DNA from: Actinoplanes oblitus
GTDB lineage: Bacteria > Actinomycetota > Actinomycetes > Mycobacteriales > Micromonosporaceae
Assembly (NCBI RefSeq): GCF_030252345.1
Contig: NZ_CP126980.1
Location: forward strand, 5,037,501-5,101,500
Direction: 5' to 3'
DNA: 64,000 bases
Part shown: positions 49,428-58,229 of the stretch, piece by piece
Layout: each line of letters begins with the position of its first letter
Numbering within the stretch: position 1 is the first letter of the stretch
Notes under the pieces: generated by a model
Seen by the model: the letters and a program-made list of their open reading frames with translations, nothing else
What the model was told of the DNA's origin: nothing
The model's database searches: none
Position numbers and translations under genes: made by a program

Positions 49428-50366
49428 TCAGTACTCGCAGGGATCCCAGTGCGCCGCCCACCGCAGCAGCGACCTGGCCAGCAGCGGATGGGCCGCCGCC
49501 CAGTGCGTGTCGAACAGGAACCACTGGTCGTACCCCCAGAGGTCGTCGATGTAGCGGGCCACCTGCGCGATGTGCGGCTCCCGCGCGACAAGCGTCCGAG
49601 GATGCGGCTCGCGCGGAGGCTGCCCGGCGAGGTCCGCTGCCGGCTGGTGGCCGTCGAGCCAGGCGAACCGGTCCAGCGCCGCCCCGGCGTCCTGCTCGCC
49701 GGGCGGGAGCAGCGCCCGCAGGAACTGGGCGTCGCGCGGCCACCGGGCGGCCTCGGCGTCATCGGTGCCGTGCAGGTGCGCGGCGAGCCGCGGCAGGGTC
49801 AGCCCGGGGAACATCACGGCGCCGTCGAGGTCGAGACGGCCGCCGCTGCTCGCCAGACCGGCGCGGACCGAGAAGACGGCATCCGGCCCGTCGCCGGCCG
49901 CCGGGAGGGCCCGCACCGGCACGTCGTGAACGAAGCCGGCGTCGACGGCACCGCCCGGCAGCGGCCAGCTGTCGTGCAGCGGGAACGCGAACGTCTCCGG
50001 ATAGTCGGCGGCCGGCTGGTCGTCGACGAGGTAATAGGCCAGGTCGGTCTCGTCGGCGCTGGTCCGCACCCGCACGGTGTGCCAGCCGACCCGCGGATCG
50101 TCGTCGGTCCGCGCCACCCGCAGGTGCTCGATCAGCAGCTCGCGCAGCTGGTCCATGCTCTCCGGCCGGGGCAGGTCACGCTCCCGGGCCGCCTCGAAGA
50201 TCGACGCCAGCCCGGACGGCCCGCCGTCGAGCTGCTCGTCGACCCATTTCTCCGGGGCCTCCTGCTGCCAGCCCTGCCGGAACCAGTCAAGAACTGTCAC
50301 GCCGGGGACAGCGGTCACCCGCTTGCCGAGCGGCGTCTCATCACGCCAGCGCTGAATGAAGTACAC
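49428..50366 (-). CDS. Hypothetical protein
   Basis: 312 residues, MYFIQRWRDETPLGKRVTAV. The sequence is acidic and soluble (WVDEQLDGGPSGLASIFEAA, HPRTLVAREPHIAQVARYID, LFDTHWAAAHPLLARSLLRW), with no signal peptide or membrane segment. No domain was recognised. Third-position GC is high throughout, so it is a real gene. It is followed at its 5' side by the decayed NACHT gene on the same strand. Confidence 0.7.
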   Translation of the reverse strand: MYFIQRWRDETPLGKRVTAVPGVTVLDWFRQGWQQEAPEKWVDEQLDGGPSGLASIFEAARERDLPRPESMDQLRELLIEHLRVARTDDDPRVGWHTVRVRTSADETDLAYYLVDDQPAADYPETFAFPLHDSWPLPGGAVDAGFVHDVPVRALPAAGDGPDAVFSVRAGLASSGGRLDLDGAVMFPGLTLPRLAAHLHGTDDAEAARWPRDAQFLRALLPPGEQDAGAALDRFAWLDGHQPAADLAGQPPREPHPRTLVAREPHIAQVARYIDDLWGYDQWFLFDTHWAAAHPLLARSLLRWAAHWDPCEY

Positions 50367-50398
50367 ACCGGAACCCTAGGCCGCGGGTATGACAAAAA

Positions 50399-50990
50399 TC
50401 AGAACCGCTGGATCCGCAGCCCGTCCGGCCGGACCACACTGTCCGGTGAGATCGCCCGGGCCAGGTGGACGGTGACCCGCTTGCCGCGCAGCGGCGTCAG
50501 GTCGAGGCCCGGTGCCGGCGGGGTGACCCAGAGATCCTTTAGCGCCGGCAAGGCGGTCAGCGGAGCCAGGTCGAGCACCGTCTCGGGTGCGGCGGTCAGG
50601 TGCCGGATCCCGGCCAGCCGGTGGGCGAAACGCTGGACGGCTTGCGCGCGGGTCGGCTCGGACTGGCTGTTCTGGGTCATCCACCAGGCCAGCTCCTGCA
50701 GCAGCTGCGCCTGGTCCCGGCTGGTCAGCTCGGGCAGCGGGGTGGGTACGCCGCGCTGCGAGTCGCGCCGCCGGCCGGGATGTGTTCACCACACGCAGGC
50801 CGGGATAGGCCGCCAGCAGCTGGCGCAGCCAGTCCCGGACGGCGCGCCGCTGGGCGTCGGGCACCTCGTCCACGCCGTCGACGCACAGGATCGCTCCGGC
50901 TTCCAGCTGCCGGTGCACCCAGCCGGGCGGCATCAGCCCGGCGACGGTCGCCGCGGTCAGGTCGAGGAACCGTTCGGGGGCGGCAGCGGG
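50399..50990 (-). pseudogene. Decayed NACHT/STAND NTPase gene
   Basis: Three pieces in shifted frames. Upstream: ERFLDLTAATVAGLMPPGWV. Then the Walker B region AGAILCVDGVDEVPDAQRRA and LLAAYPGLRVVNTSRPAA. Then, after a jump, LPELTSRDQAQLLQELAWWM and TQNSQSEPTRAQAVQRFAHR, with the tail TALPALKDLWVTPPAPGLDL. These are parts of an actinobacterial NACHT NTPase of the sort found in regulation and anti-phage defence. The Walker A part, the middle of the NTPase and all signal-sensing domains are missing or deleted. Confidence 0.7.
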
Positions 50991-51051
50991 CCGGTGGCGT
51001 GGTTACGCAGGCGGATCCATCGATGGGTGCCCGCGCTGGGCGTACCGGAAA

Positions 51052-51099
51052 GGGGCGGGCCCGTTCGCCGCGCAAACCGCTGGCGAACGGGCCCGCCCC
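51052..51099. terminator. Strong hairpin terminator of the M1 peptidase gene
   Basis: A perfect 18-bp stem: GGGGCGGGCCCGTTCGCC (51052-51069) pairs with 51082-51099, loop 12 bases. It is 14 bases beyond the M1 peptidase stop on the minus strand and is followed there by CTTTCCGGTACGCCC, a motif seen at other gene ends. Confidence 0.85.
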
Positions 51100-51112
51100 G
51101 TGGACCGGTTGA

Positions 51113-52624
51113 TCAGTGTTCGTGCAGCAGGGCGTGGGTCTGGCTGATCTGCGCCCACGACTTCGGTGCCACCGGCGCTTTCGCCGAGGCGGAGCGGGCC
51201 AGCGACGCCGCGACCACCGGCTTGGCCGGCGTGTACAGCCAGGCCTGGAACAGCGCGTCCAGGTCCTTACCGGAGATCTTCTCCGCCAGCGCGGTGAACT
51301 CCTCGGTGGTGGCGTTGCCGTACCTGTGCTGGGCGGTCCAGGTCCGCAGGATCTCGAAGAAGTCGTCGTCGCCGACCGCGAGGCGCAGCTGGTGCAGCGT
51401 CATCGCGCCCCGGTCGTAGACCGCGTCACCGAACAGTTCGGCGACCCCGGGGTCGGCCGGCGCGGTCGTCCAGATCGCCGCGTCGTCCGGGTAGGTGGCG
51501 TACAGGTAGTCGAAGATCTCCTGGGCGGTGCCCTCGTCGTTCTTCTCCGACCACAGCCATTCGGCGTAGCTGGCGAAGCCCTCGTTGAGCCAGATGTTCT
51601 GCCAGTTGCGGACCGAGACCGAGTCACCGAACCACTGGTGGGCGTTCTCGTGCACGATCACCGAGGTGTTCGAGCCGCGGCGGAAGAAGCCGGCGCTGAA
51701 GTTCGGCCGGGTCTGGTTCTCCAGGGCGAAGGTGAGCGTGTTCGGCGGCGCCACGACGCCACCGCGGGCCTCGAACGGGAACGGCCCGAACAGCGTCGAC
51801 TCCCAGTCGGTGATCTCCGCGGTGCGTTCCACGCTGGCCTGCGCGGCGTACCGGAAGTCCTGGGGCAGCAGCTGGGAGTAGGCGTTGTAGACCGGCGAGC
51901 CGTCCGCTGTGGTGTCGGTGGTCACGTCGTACTGGCCGACGGTCAGGAACGTGAGATAGGTGGCCTGCGGTTTCAGCGACCGCCAGCTCCACCGGGTGTA
52001 GCCGAGCGTCTCGCGCACCGGCGGGCGCGGCTGCACGCCGTTGCTGATCGCCTCGACCCCGTCCGGGACCGAGACCGACACGTCGAAGGTGGCCTTGTCC
52101 GACGGGTGGTCGTTGCTCGGGTACCACCACCAGGCGATCTCCGGTTCGCCGACGGCGAGCGCGCCGTCCGGGGTGCGGATCCAGGCGGTGTACCCGGCGG
52201 CGACCTTGCTCGACGGTACGCCGGAGTACTGCACCACGATCGTCAGCGCCCCGCCCTTGGCCACGGTCCGGGCCGGCGTGACGACGAGTTCGTGATCGCC
52301 TTCCCGGGCGAAGGTGGCCGGCCGGTTGTTGACCTGGATCGACGACACGTCCAGGACGAAGTCGAGGTTGAGCCGGCTCAGGTCCTGGGTGGCGGTGGCC
52401 AGGATCGTGGTGGTGCCGGTGAGCCGGTCGGTGGCCGGGGTGTAGCGCAGCCGGATGTCGTAGTGGGAGACGTCGTATCCGCTGTTGCCGTAGTCCGGGT
52501 AGTAGTTGTCGCCGATTCCCGGTCCGCCCGGGCTGGGCGCGGCCTTCTGGTGTGCCTGGGCCGCGACGCCGGTGCCGGCGAGCGTCAACGCTGTGGCAAG
52601 GGTGGCCACGAGCAGTCGTCGCAC
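51113..52624 (-). CDS. Secreted M1-family zinc metallopeptidase
   Basis: 503 residues. The signal peptide is MRRLLVATLATALTLAGTGV with AQAHQ at the cleavage site. A beta-sandwich N-terminal domain (SHYDIRLRYTPATDRLTGTT) precedes the catalytic domain. The zinc motif VHENAHQWFGDSVSV (HExxH) lies near residue 325 and the third ligand in WLNEGFASYAEWL 18 residues later. PNTLTFALENQTRPN replaces the usual GAMEN exopeptidase motif (here FALEN). It should be an aminopeptidase-type enzyme outside the cell. An 18-bp terminator follows. Confidence 0.92.
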   Translation of the reverse strand: MRRLLVATLATALTLAGTGVAAQAHQKAAPSPGGPGIGDNYYPDYGNSGYDVSHYDIRLRYTPATDRLTGTTTILATATQDLSRLNLDFVLDVSSIQVNNRPATFAREGDHELVVTPARTVAKGGALTIVVQYSGVPSSKVAAGYTAWIRTPDGALAVGEPEIAWWWYPSNDHPSDKATFDVSVSVPDGVEAISNGVQPRPPVRETLGYTRWSWRSLKPQATYLTFLTVGQYDVTTDTTADGSPVYNAYSQLLPQDFRYAAQASVERTAEITDWESTLFGPFPFEARGGVVAPPNTLTFALENQTRPNFSAGFFRRGSNTSVIVHENAHQWFGDSVSVRNWQNIWLNEGFASYAEWLWSEKNDEGTAQEIFDYLYATYPDDAAIWTTAPADPGVAELFGDAVYDRGAMTLHQLRLAVGDDDFFEILRTWTAQHRYGNATTEEFTALAEKISGKDLDALFQAWLYTPAKPVVAASLARSASAKAPVAPKSWAQISQTHALLHEH

Positions 52625-52665
52625 TGTCGAACTCCTTCCGATGGGTTAGAGCGATCGGCCGTAAC

Positions 52666-52860
52666 CTATCGAAGTTCCTCGACGTTGGGGAGCGGCTGGA
52701 CGTTTACGTCAGTGAATGGCTCGCGAACCAGGTGACGCTCTGCCCGTGTCCGCGCACCCAGGCGAGCGGCTCGCCGTCGAGGCTGAGCACGTTGTGCGGC
52801 GCGGGCCACCTCGATCGCCTGGCGCGCCCCGAAGGCGGCATGGACATCCGTGACAGTCAC
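52666..52860 (-). pseudogene. Small gene with two compensating frameshifts (DUF-type, unknown)
   Basis: The 65-codon frame begins VTVTDVHAAFGARQAIEVAR and ends FTDVNVQPLPNVEELR, both with high third-position GC. In between, the coding signal moves to another frame reading HNVLSLDGEPLAWVRGHGQS and VTWFASHSLT, with nearly all codons G/C-ending. The intact ancestor may have read through both. Two opposite indels bracket about 25 codons, so the protein now made has a scrambled middle. Confidence 0.45.
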
Positions 52861-52945
52861 TGTCGCATCATCGCAAGACCGACACTTTCCGGTACGCCCG
52901 GAAAGGCGCTTGCCCGCCGTGACCCGTCCCACCACGATCACATCC

Positions 52946-53704
52946 ATGGACACGTTCACGGATCTCGTGGCCGAGGGTGAGGCCGCCCCGGTCGACGGCT
53001 GGGATTTCTCCTGGTTCGCCGGTCGCGCCACCGAACAGCGCCCGAGCTGGGGGTACGCCCGCCTGATCGCCGCCCGCCTGGCCACCGCCGGGCGCGCGCT
53101 GGACCTGCAGACCGGTGGCGGCGAGGTGCTCGCGACCGCCGCCGCCGGCACGCCGCCGCCGGTGCTGGTGGCCACCGAGGGCTGGCCACCTAACGCGGCA
53201 CTGGCCCGGGACCGGCTCGCCCCGCTCGGCGGGACCGTGGTGGAGGCGTCCGAGAACGACCCGCTGCCGTTCCCGGACGCCTCGTTCGACCTGGTGGTGA
53301 GCCGGCACCCGGTGACCACCGACTGGGCCGAGGTGGCCCGGGTGCTCGCGCCGGGCGGCACCTACCTGTCCCAGCAGATCGGCGCCGGTTCGGTGCACGA
53401 GCTGATCGACTTCATGATGGGCCCGCAGCGGGTCGGCCCGGTGCGGGACCCGGCCACCCACCGCGCGGCTGCCGAGGCGGCCGGCCTGACCGTTGTCGAT
53501 CTGCGCGACGAGTGGCTGCGCATGGAGTTCTTCGACGTCACCGCCGTGATCGTCTTCCTGCGCAAGGTGATCTGGACGGTGCCGGGGTTCACCGTGGCGG
53601 CCTACCGGGACCGGCTGCGCGCCCTGCACGAACAGATCACCGCCGAGGGCCCGTTCGTCGCGCACTCGCGCCGTTTCCTCATCGAGGCGCACCGGCCGGC
53701 CTGA
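52946..53704 (+). CDS. SAM-dependent methyltransferase
   Basis: 252 residues. Motif I is altered: RALDLQTGGGEVLATAAA instead of DxGxGxG. Post-I is VATEGWPPNAALARDRLAPL, and motif II/III FPDASFDLVVSRHPVTTDWA; EVARVLAPGGTYLSQQIGAG follows. This is the actinobacterial methyltransferase_11 type with QTGGGE, a real variant of the fold. The substrate is unknown. The ATG at 52946 follows a CACGATCACATCC leader without an obvious ribosome binding site. Confidence 0.85.
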   Translation: MDTFTDLVAEGEAAPVDGWDFSWFAGRATEQRPSWGYARLIAARLATAGRALDLQTGGGEVLATAAAGTPPPVLVATEGWPPNAALARDRLAPLGGTVVEASENDPLPFPDASFDLVVSRHPVTTDWAEVARVLAPGGTYLSQQIGAGSVHELIDFMMGPQRVGPVRDPATHRAAAEAAGLTVVDLRDEWLRMEFFDVTAVIVFLRKVIWTVPGFTVAAYRDRLRALHEQITAEGPFVAHSRRFLIEAHRPA

Positions 53705-53748
53705 CGAGTCCGGCGGCGGCCCGCGAAAGAGTCAGGCGGCCTGACCGG

Positions 53749-54525
53749 TCAGGCCGCGAGCAGGGCGGTGGCCTGCGCATACGCGCGGGTCACCCCGGCC
53801 GCCCCGGCGCTGCGGGCGATCTCCCGGGCCAGCATCCGGGCGCCCGCCTCGTCGCCGTTGTCGCGGGCCAGCACGGCGAGCAGGATCTGCTGGGTGAGCA
53901 GGCCGGGCAGCATGCCGGTGGCGCTGCTCAGCTCGGTCGCCCGCGCCCACCGCCGGTACGCCGCGTCCAGGTCCCCGTTGTCCCGGTCGTGGTCGCCGAG
54001 GTGGCGCAGCGCTTCCCGTTCCAGGCGCGGGTCGGTGCCCTCGCCGGCCCGCAGCGCCGCCGCGTAGTGCGCGACCGCCTGATCGGGGCGGGCCAGCAGG
54101 TTGTCCGCGATCAGGCCCTGGTACATCCGCGCCCAGCCGTGCCGTACCGGATCGCCGGCCCGCGCGGCCAGCCGGGCGGCCCGGTCCCGCAGCTCGTCCA
54201 GCTGTCGCGGGTCCTTGCCGTCCGGCCCGGGTGACCACGTGCCGCCCGGGTGCATCAGTCGCCAATAGTCGTGCCGCAGGATCAGCAGGTCCAGGTCCCC
54301 GTGGCTGCCGAGCCGTCCGGCCGCGGCCAGCCGGGCGGCGGCCAGGCCGGTGCCGGCGAACCAGTCGGATTCGAGGGCGACCTCGGCCGCGGTCAGGGCG
54401 ATCCGGAACCGGTCGGCCTCGGCGGCGGCCGGGGCGGTGATGTCCAGCAGGGACAGTGCGCGCTGCCACCGTCCGGCCCAGGCGAGTTCGCGGGCCGCGG
54501 CGACGATTTCATCGAGGTCGGTCAT
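53749..54525 (-). CDS. TPR-like protein
   Basis: 258 residues of helical repeats: VAAARELAWAGRWQRALSLL, ALTAAEVALESDWFAGTGLA, ADNLLARPDQAVAHYAAALR, HLGDHDRDNGDLDAAYRRWA, LAVLARDNGDEAGARMLARE. At least four TPR units are visible. It is divergent from the MarR gene, with only 58 bases between, and probably under its control. The role is unknown. Confidence 0.75.
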   Translation of the reverse strand: MTDLDEIVAAARELAWAGRWQRALSLLDITAPAAAEADRFRIALTAAEVALESDWFAGTGLAAARLAAAGRLGSHGDLDLLILRHDYWRLMHPGGTWSPGPDGKDPRQLDELRDRAARLAARAGDPVRHGWARMYQGLIADNLLARPDQAVAHYAAALRAGEGTDPRLEREALRHLGDHDRDNGDLDAAYRRWARATELSSATGMLPGLLTQQILLAVLARDNGDEAGARMLAREIARSAGAAGVTRAYAQATALLAA

Positions 54526-54583
54526 ACCGCGGACGGTAGTTATCCGAAAAACTATCCACAAGAAAACTACTTTGGGGGTACGC

Positions 54584-55075
54584 GTGCGCGACGCCGTCGA
54601 CGACCACGTCGAGTTGTGGTCCCGGGAGCTGCCCGGGTTCGACCCGGTCCGGGAGGCGATCATGGGCCGGTTGTCGCTGCTCGGCCGGCACCTGACCCAG
54701 CTGCGGCGGGCCACCCTGGACGCGAGCGGGCTCAAGCAGTGGCAGTACAAGGTGCTGCTGATGCTGCGGCGCGCCGGGGAGCCGTTCGAGCAGAGCCCGT
54801 CGGAGCTGGCCGACCGGCTCGGGCTGACCCGGGGTGCGCTGTCGGCGCGGCTGCGGCCCCTGGAACTGGCCGGCCTGATCACCCGCACGACAGCGGACGG
54901 GGATCGGCGCCGGGTCCGGGTGCGGCTCACACCCGCCGGGCTGGCGGCGTGGGAGCGGCACACCGACGCGGAGAGCGCCGCCGAGTCGTCGCTGCTGGCC
55001 CTGCTCGACCCGGCGGAGCGGGAGGAACTCGCCGGGTTGCTGCGCAAGCTGGTCCTGCGGACGGGACTGCCATGA
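54584..55075 (+). CDS. MarR-family regulator
   Basis: 163 residues from GTG. The winged helix is LKQWQYKVLLMLRRAGEPFE, QSPSELADRLGLTRGALSAR, LRPLELAGLITRTTADGDRR with the wing R-V-R-V-R-L-T, then the dimerisation helix SLLALLDPAEREELAGLLRK. In the gap to the divergent TPR gene, GTAGTT (54536-54541) and AACTAC (54565-54570) form an AT-rich dyad, a candidate operator. The leader up to the GTG is AT-rich and TTTGGGGG serves as ribosome binding site. Confidence 0.9.
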   Translation: MRDAVDDHVELWSRELPGFDPVREAIMGRLSLLGRHLTQLRRATLDASGLKQWQYKVLLMLRRAGEPFEQSPSELADRLGLTRGALSARLRPLELAGLITRTTADGDRRRVRVRLTPAGLAAWERHTDAESAAESSLLALLDPAEREELAGLLRKLVLRTGLP

Positions 55076-55082
55076 CGGCGGC

Positions 55083-55108
55083 AAGGGTTATCGGAGCGGT
55101 TAACCCTT
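55083..55108. terminator. Hairpin between convergent marR and lysR genes
   Basis: AAGGGTTA (55083-55090) pairs with TAACCCTT (55101-55108) around a 10-base loop, 8 bases after the MarR stop. It is less GC-rich than other hairpins of the window. It is followed by GGGCGTACCCGAATCGGGG, the second copy of the motif near 4979. Confidence 0.45.
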
Positions 55109-55149
55109 ACGGGGGCGCGGTGGGCGTACCCGAATCGGGGTGTTGATCC

Positions 55150-56010
55150 TCAGGTCAGCGCGGCGATCAGCGCGGCGACGGCGGGATGGGTCGCGGCACC
55201 CCGGCGATAGGCGATCCGGGTGCGCCGTCGCAGGCCGAGCGCGATCAGCCGGACCGTCGGCGGTGGCGCGGCGGCCGCGAGCCGCGGGACCAGCGACACG
55301 CCCTGACCGGCGCCGACCAGGGCGAGAACCGTCGCGAAGTCGTCGGCGCGGTGCCGCACCCGGGGCGTGTAACCGTGCCCGGCGCAGACCCGCACCGTCA
55401 CCTCGTGGCACAACGTCCCGGCACTGGCCATGATCCATGGCTGGCCGGCCGCGGCGTCCAGCGAGTCGCAGTCCACCTCGGCCGGCACCGCCAGGAACAC
55501 CGTCTCGTCCAGCAGCGGCACCGAGTCGAGATCGGCATCGACGTCACCGGGCGCGATGTCGTAGTCGTTGAGCAGCCCCACATCGAGACGCCGCTCGCGC
55601 AGCGCCGCCGGCACGTCGGCCGGGTCCACCTCGGTCACCATGAGTTCCAGGGCCGGATGGGCGCGGCCCAGGCTGACCAGCGCGCTCGGCAGCAGGGTGC
55701 GCACCGCGGTCGGGAACGCGCCGATCCGCAGCGGCCCGGCCGGCCCGGTGCGCACCGCGGCCAGGGCGGCGTCGGTCTCCTCCAGCGCGGACAGCACCCG
55801 GGCGGCGTGCCGGGCCAGGACCTGACCGGCCGCCGTGAACGCCACCCGCCGCCCGGTGCGCTCCAGCAGCGCGACGCCCGCCTCCCGCTCGAGCGCCGAC
55901 AGTTGCTGGGAGACCGCGCTGGCCGTGTAGCAGCGGGCCTGGGCCACCGCGGCAATCGTGCCGAGGCGCTCCAGGTCGCAGAGCAGGCGCAGTTTCCGCA
56001 CGTCGAGCAT
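55150..56010 (-). CDS. LysR-family regulator
   Basis: 286 residues from MLDVRKLRLLCDLERLGTIA. The HTH is AAVAQARCYTASAVSQQLSA, the linker helix EREAGVALLERTGRRVAFTA, followed by the substrate-binding domain (PAGPLRIGAFPTAVRTLLPS, ELMVTEVDPADVPAALRERR, GAGQGVSLVPRLA). This is the actinobacterial LysR type without a conserved effector name. It is divergent from the DapA-like gene, 71 bases apart, its likely target. Confidence 0.92.
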   Translation of the reverse strand: MLDVRKLRLLCDLERLGTIAAVAQARCYTASAVSQQLSALEREAGVALLERTGRRVAFTAAGQVLARHAARVLSALEETDAALAAVRTGPAGPLRIGAFPTAVRTLLPSALVSLGRAHPALELMVTEVDPADVPAALRERRLDVGLLNDYDIAPGDVDADLDSVPLLDETVFLAVPAEVDCDSLDAAAGQPWIMASAGTLCHEVTVRVCAGHGYTPRVRHRADDFATVLALVGAGQGVSLVPRLAAAAPPPTVRLIALGLRRRTRIAYRRGAATHPAVAALIAALT

Positions 56011-56081
56011 CAGCACAGCTTACGGTTTACGTCAGAAATGTGAACTGGATCTGATGCTGGCCGGCGGGCAGGCTTGCGGGC

Positions 56082-56954
56082 ATGGAGCTGACCGGCGTCT
56101 TCGTCCCGATGATCACCCCGTTCGACGCCTGCGGTGCGGTCGCCTTCGACGCGCTGGAGCGGCTGGCGCACGAGGTCCTCGACGCCGGCGCGACCGGCCT
56201 GGTCGCGCTCGGCACCACCGGGGAGCCGTCGGCGCTGACCGCCGGGGAACGCGACGGTGTCGTGGCCGTGCTGTCCCGGGTGTGCGCGGCGCACGCGGCG
56301 CCGTTGCTGGGCCCGCCCGACGAGCGGGTCAGCGCCGCGCTGACCCTGGTCCCGCCGTTCGTGCGGCCCGGACCGCGAGGTGTCCTCGCGCACTTCACCG
56401 CGCTCGCCGCGACCAGCCCGGTCCCGCTGGTGATCTACCACGTGCCGCCGCGTACCGGCCAGCCGCTCGACGCCGTGACCCTGCGCCGCATCGGCGCGCT
56501 GGACCGGGTGATCGGGATCAAGTACGCCACCGGCGCCCTGGACGCCGACGTGATCGCGTTGCTCGCCGACCCGCCGCCCGGTTTTGCCGTCCTCTCCGGC
56601 GACGACCTGTTCCTGTCCCCGCTGCTCGCGCTCGGCGCGGCCGGCGGCATCCTGGCCTCCGCGCACCTGGCCACCGACCGGTTCGCCGCACTGACCCGCG
56701 CCTGGCAGACCGGTGACCTGGACGCCGCCCGCAAGCTCGGGCACGAGCTCACCCCGCTGTCCGCGGCCCTGTTCGCCGAGCCCAACCCCACGGTGATCAA
56801 GGCGGTGCTGCACGCGCGGGGCCGCATTCCGACCCCTTCGGTACGCCTGCCGCTGCTGAGCGCCACGGCCGCGTCGCGCGACGCGGCCCTGCGCTGCCTC
56901 GGTGCCGCCGGACGCCGATCGTCGCCGGGTGCACCCGGCTCGGCCGGCCGGTGA
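56082..56954 (+). CDS. Dihydrodipicolinate synthase/N-acetylneuraminate lyase-family aldolase
   Basis: 290 residues of the DapA superfamily. LVALGTTGEPSALTAGERDG is the phosphate/carboxylate-binding GTTGE motif near residue 47, PLVIYHVPPRTGQPL holds the Tyr of the proton relay, and GIKYATGALDADVI the Schiff-base Lys at residue 147. SGDDLFLSPLLALGAAGGIL completes the active site. As a second DapA-like protein under a divergent LysR, it is more likely a catabolic aldolase than the lysine enzyme. Confidence 0.9.
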   Translation: MELTGVFVPMITPFDACGAVAFDALERLAHEVLDAGATGLVALGTTGEPSALTAGERDGVVAVLSRVCAAHAAPLLGPPDERVSAALTLVPPFVRPGPRGVLAHFTALAATSPVPLVIYHVPPRTGQPLDAVTLRRIGALDRVIGIKYATGALDADVIALLADPPPGFAVLSGDDLFLSPLLALGAAGGILASAHLATDRFAALTRAWQTGDLDAARKLGHELTPLSAALFAEPNPTVIKAVLHARGRIPTPSVRLPLLSATAASRDAALRCLGAAGRRSSPGAPGSAGR

Positions 56955-57000
56955 CGCGCCGGGCGCCGGAGCAGGCGAGAACCGGGCTAGGCTGCGGGCC

Positions 57001-57819
57001 GTGACGCGACGTCTTCTGATCACCGGTGGCAGTGGTGCGCTCGGGCGGCGGGTCGTCGCCCGCGCCGCGGCGGCCGGCTGGGAACCGATCGGCACCTACG
57101 TGTCGAAGCCCGCCCCGACCGCCGGCGTGCACCTGGACGTCCGCGACCCGGCCGGTATCCGCCGGGTGCTTGCCGAGGTCCGGCCGGACGCGATCGTGCA
57201 CACCGCCGCCGGCCGGGACCGCAACGACTGGCCGTCCACCGCCGACGGTGCCGCGCACCTGGCGGTGGCCGCCCGCGGCCTCCGCCTGGTGCACGTCTCC
57301 AGCGACGCGATCTTCTCCGGCCGCGAGGTGCACTACGACGAGAGCGCCCTGCCGGACCCGGTCTACCGGTACGGTGCGGCCAAGGCCGCCGCCGAGACCG
57401 CGGTCCGCGCCGTCGACCCGGGCGCCGCGATCGTCCGGACCTCGATCATCCTGGGCGACGGCGACGGCGCTCACGAGATCCTCACCCGTGACCTGATCGC
57501 CGGCCGGGTCGCCGGCGCGCTGTTCACCGACGAGATCCGCACCCCGGTGCACGTCGACGACCTGGCCGACGCCCTGCTCGAACTGGCCGGCGGCGACTAC
57601 GCCGGGGTGCTCAACGTGGCCGGCGCCGATCCGGTCAGCCGCTACGACCTGGGTGTGCTGGTCGCCCGCCGGGAGGGCCTGGACGTCGCGGCGATCCCGG
57701 CGACCAGCCTGGCCGCGCTGGGGCTGAGCCGGCCGACCGACGTACGCCTGGTCCTGGACCGCGCCAAGCAGCTGCTGCGCACCCGGCTGCGCGGCGCCCA
57801 CGAGTTCCTGGCCGGCTGA
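57001..57819 (+). CDS. dTDP-4-dehydrorhamnose reductase-like SDR protein
   Basis: 272 residues from GTG. The dinucleotide-binding motif LLITGGSGALGRRVVARAAA opens the protein, then VRPDAIVHTAAGRDRNDWPS and VHVSSDAIFSG with the catalytic Ser, and YRYGAAKAAAETAVR with the YxxxK pair. IILGDGDGAHEIL and TPVHVDDLADALLELAGG are typical of the RfbD-like (RmlD) group. The lack of other sugar genes suggests a stand-alone reductase. It begins 46 bases after the aldolase stop. Confidence 0.88.
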   Translation: MTRRLLITGGSGALGRRVVARAAAAGWEPIGTYVSKPAPTAGVHLDVRDPAGIRRVLAEVRPDAIVHTAAGRDRNDWPSTADGAAHLAVAARGLRLVHVSSDAIFSGREVHYDESALPDPVYRYGAAKAAAETAVRAVDPGAAIVRTSIILGDGDGAHEILTRDLIAGRVAGALFTDEIRTPVHVDDLADALLELAGGDYAGVLNVAGADPVSRYDLGVLVARREGLDVAAIPATSLAALGLSRPTDVRLVLDRAKQLLRTRLRGAHEFLAG

Positions 57820-57872
57820 CACCATCGGTAATCGGCTGTCGGTGATCGCCGCCGGCGGCCGATACTGTCGCG

Positions 57873-58229
57873 ATGAGTGAGAGCCGCACGATTCGCGTGA
57901 CCGTACGCGGGTCCTTCGACAACCTGACCGACGAGCAGAAGGCCGAGCTGGCCGCCGGCGGCGGTGACGACCTGCTGAGTGTGCGGTACACCGAGCAGGG
58001 TCACCTGACCTACGACATCGCGGCCCGCCCGTTCTTCACCTTCCGCTTCGCCGAGCAGGTCGCCGATGAGAAGGAGATCCCGCAGGCCGCGATCCGCGCG
58101 GAGATGAAGGCCGTCGCCTGGCTGGAGGAGCACGGGTACGGCTACAAGAAGATCACCTCGCAGACGGTGGACATGTCGGAGGTGCCGCTGGGCAGGCGCG
58201 GCAAGCGGGAAGCCGCCCGGAACTCCTAG
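57873..58229 (+). CDS. DUF6204 family protein
   Basis: 118 residues: RTIRVTVRGSFDNLTDEQKA, LLSVRYTEQGHLTYDIAARP, FFTFRFAEQVADEKEIPQAA, WLEEHGYGYKKITSQTVDMS. The alternating strands fit a small alpha/beta fold and match DUF6204 proteins of actinobacteria. The function is unknown. The stop overlaps the end of the convergent VOC gene by 4 bases. Confidence 0.8.
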   Translation: MSESRTIRVTVRGSFDNLTDEQKAELAAGGGDDLLSVRYTEQGHLTYDIAARPFFTFRFAEQVADEKEIPQAAIRAEMKAVAWLEEHGYGYKKITSQTVDMSEVPLGRRGKREAARNS

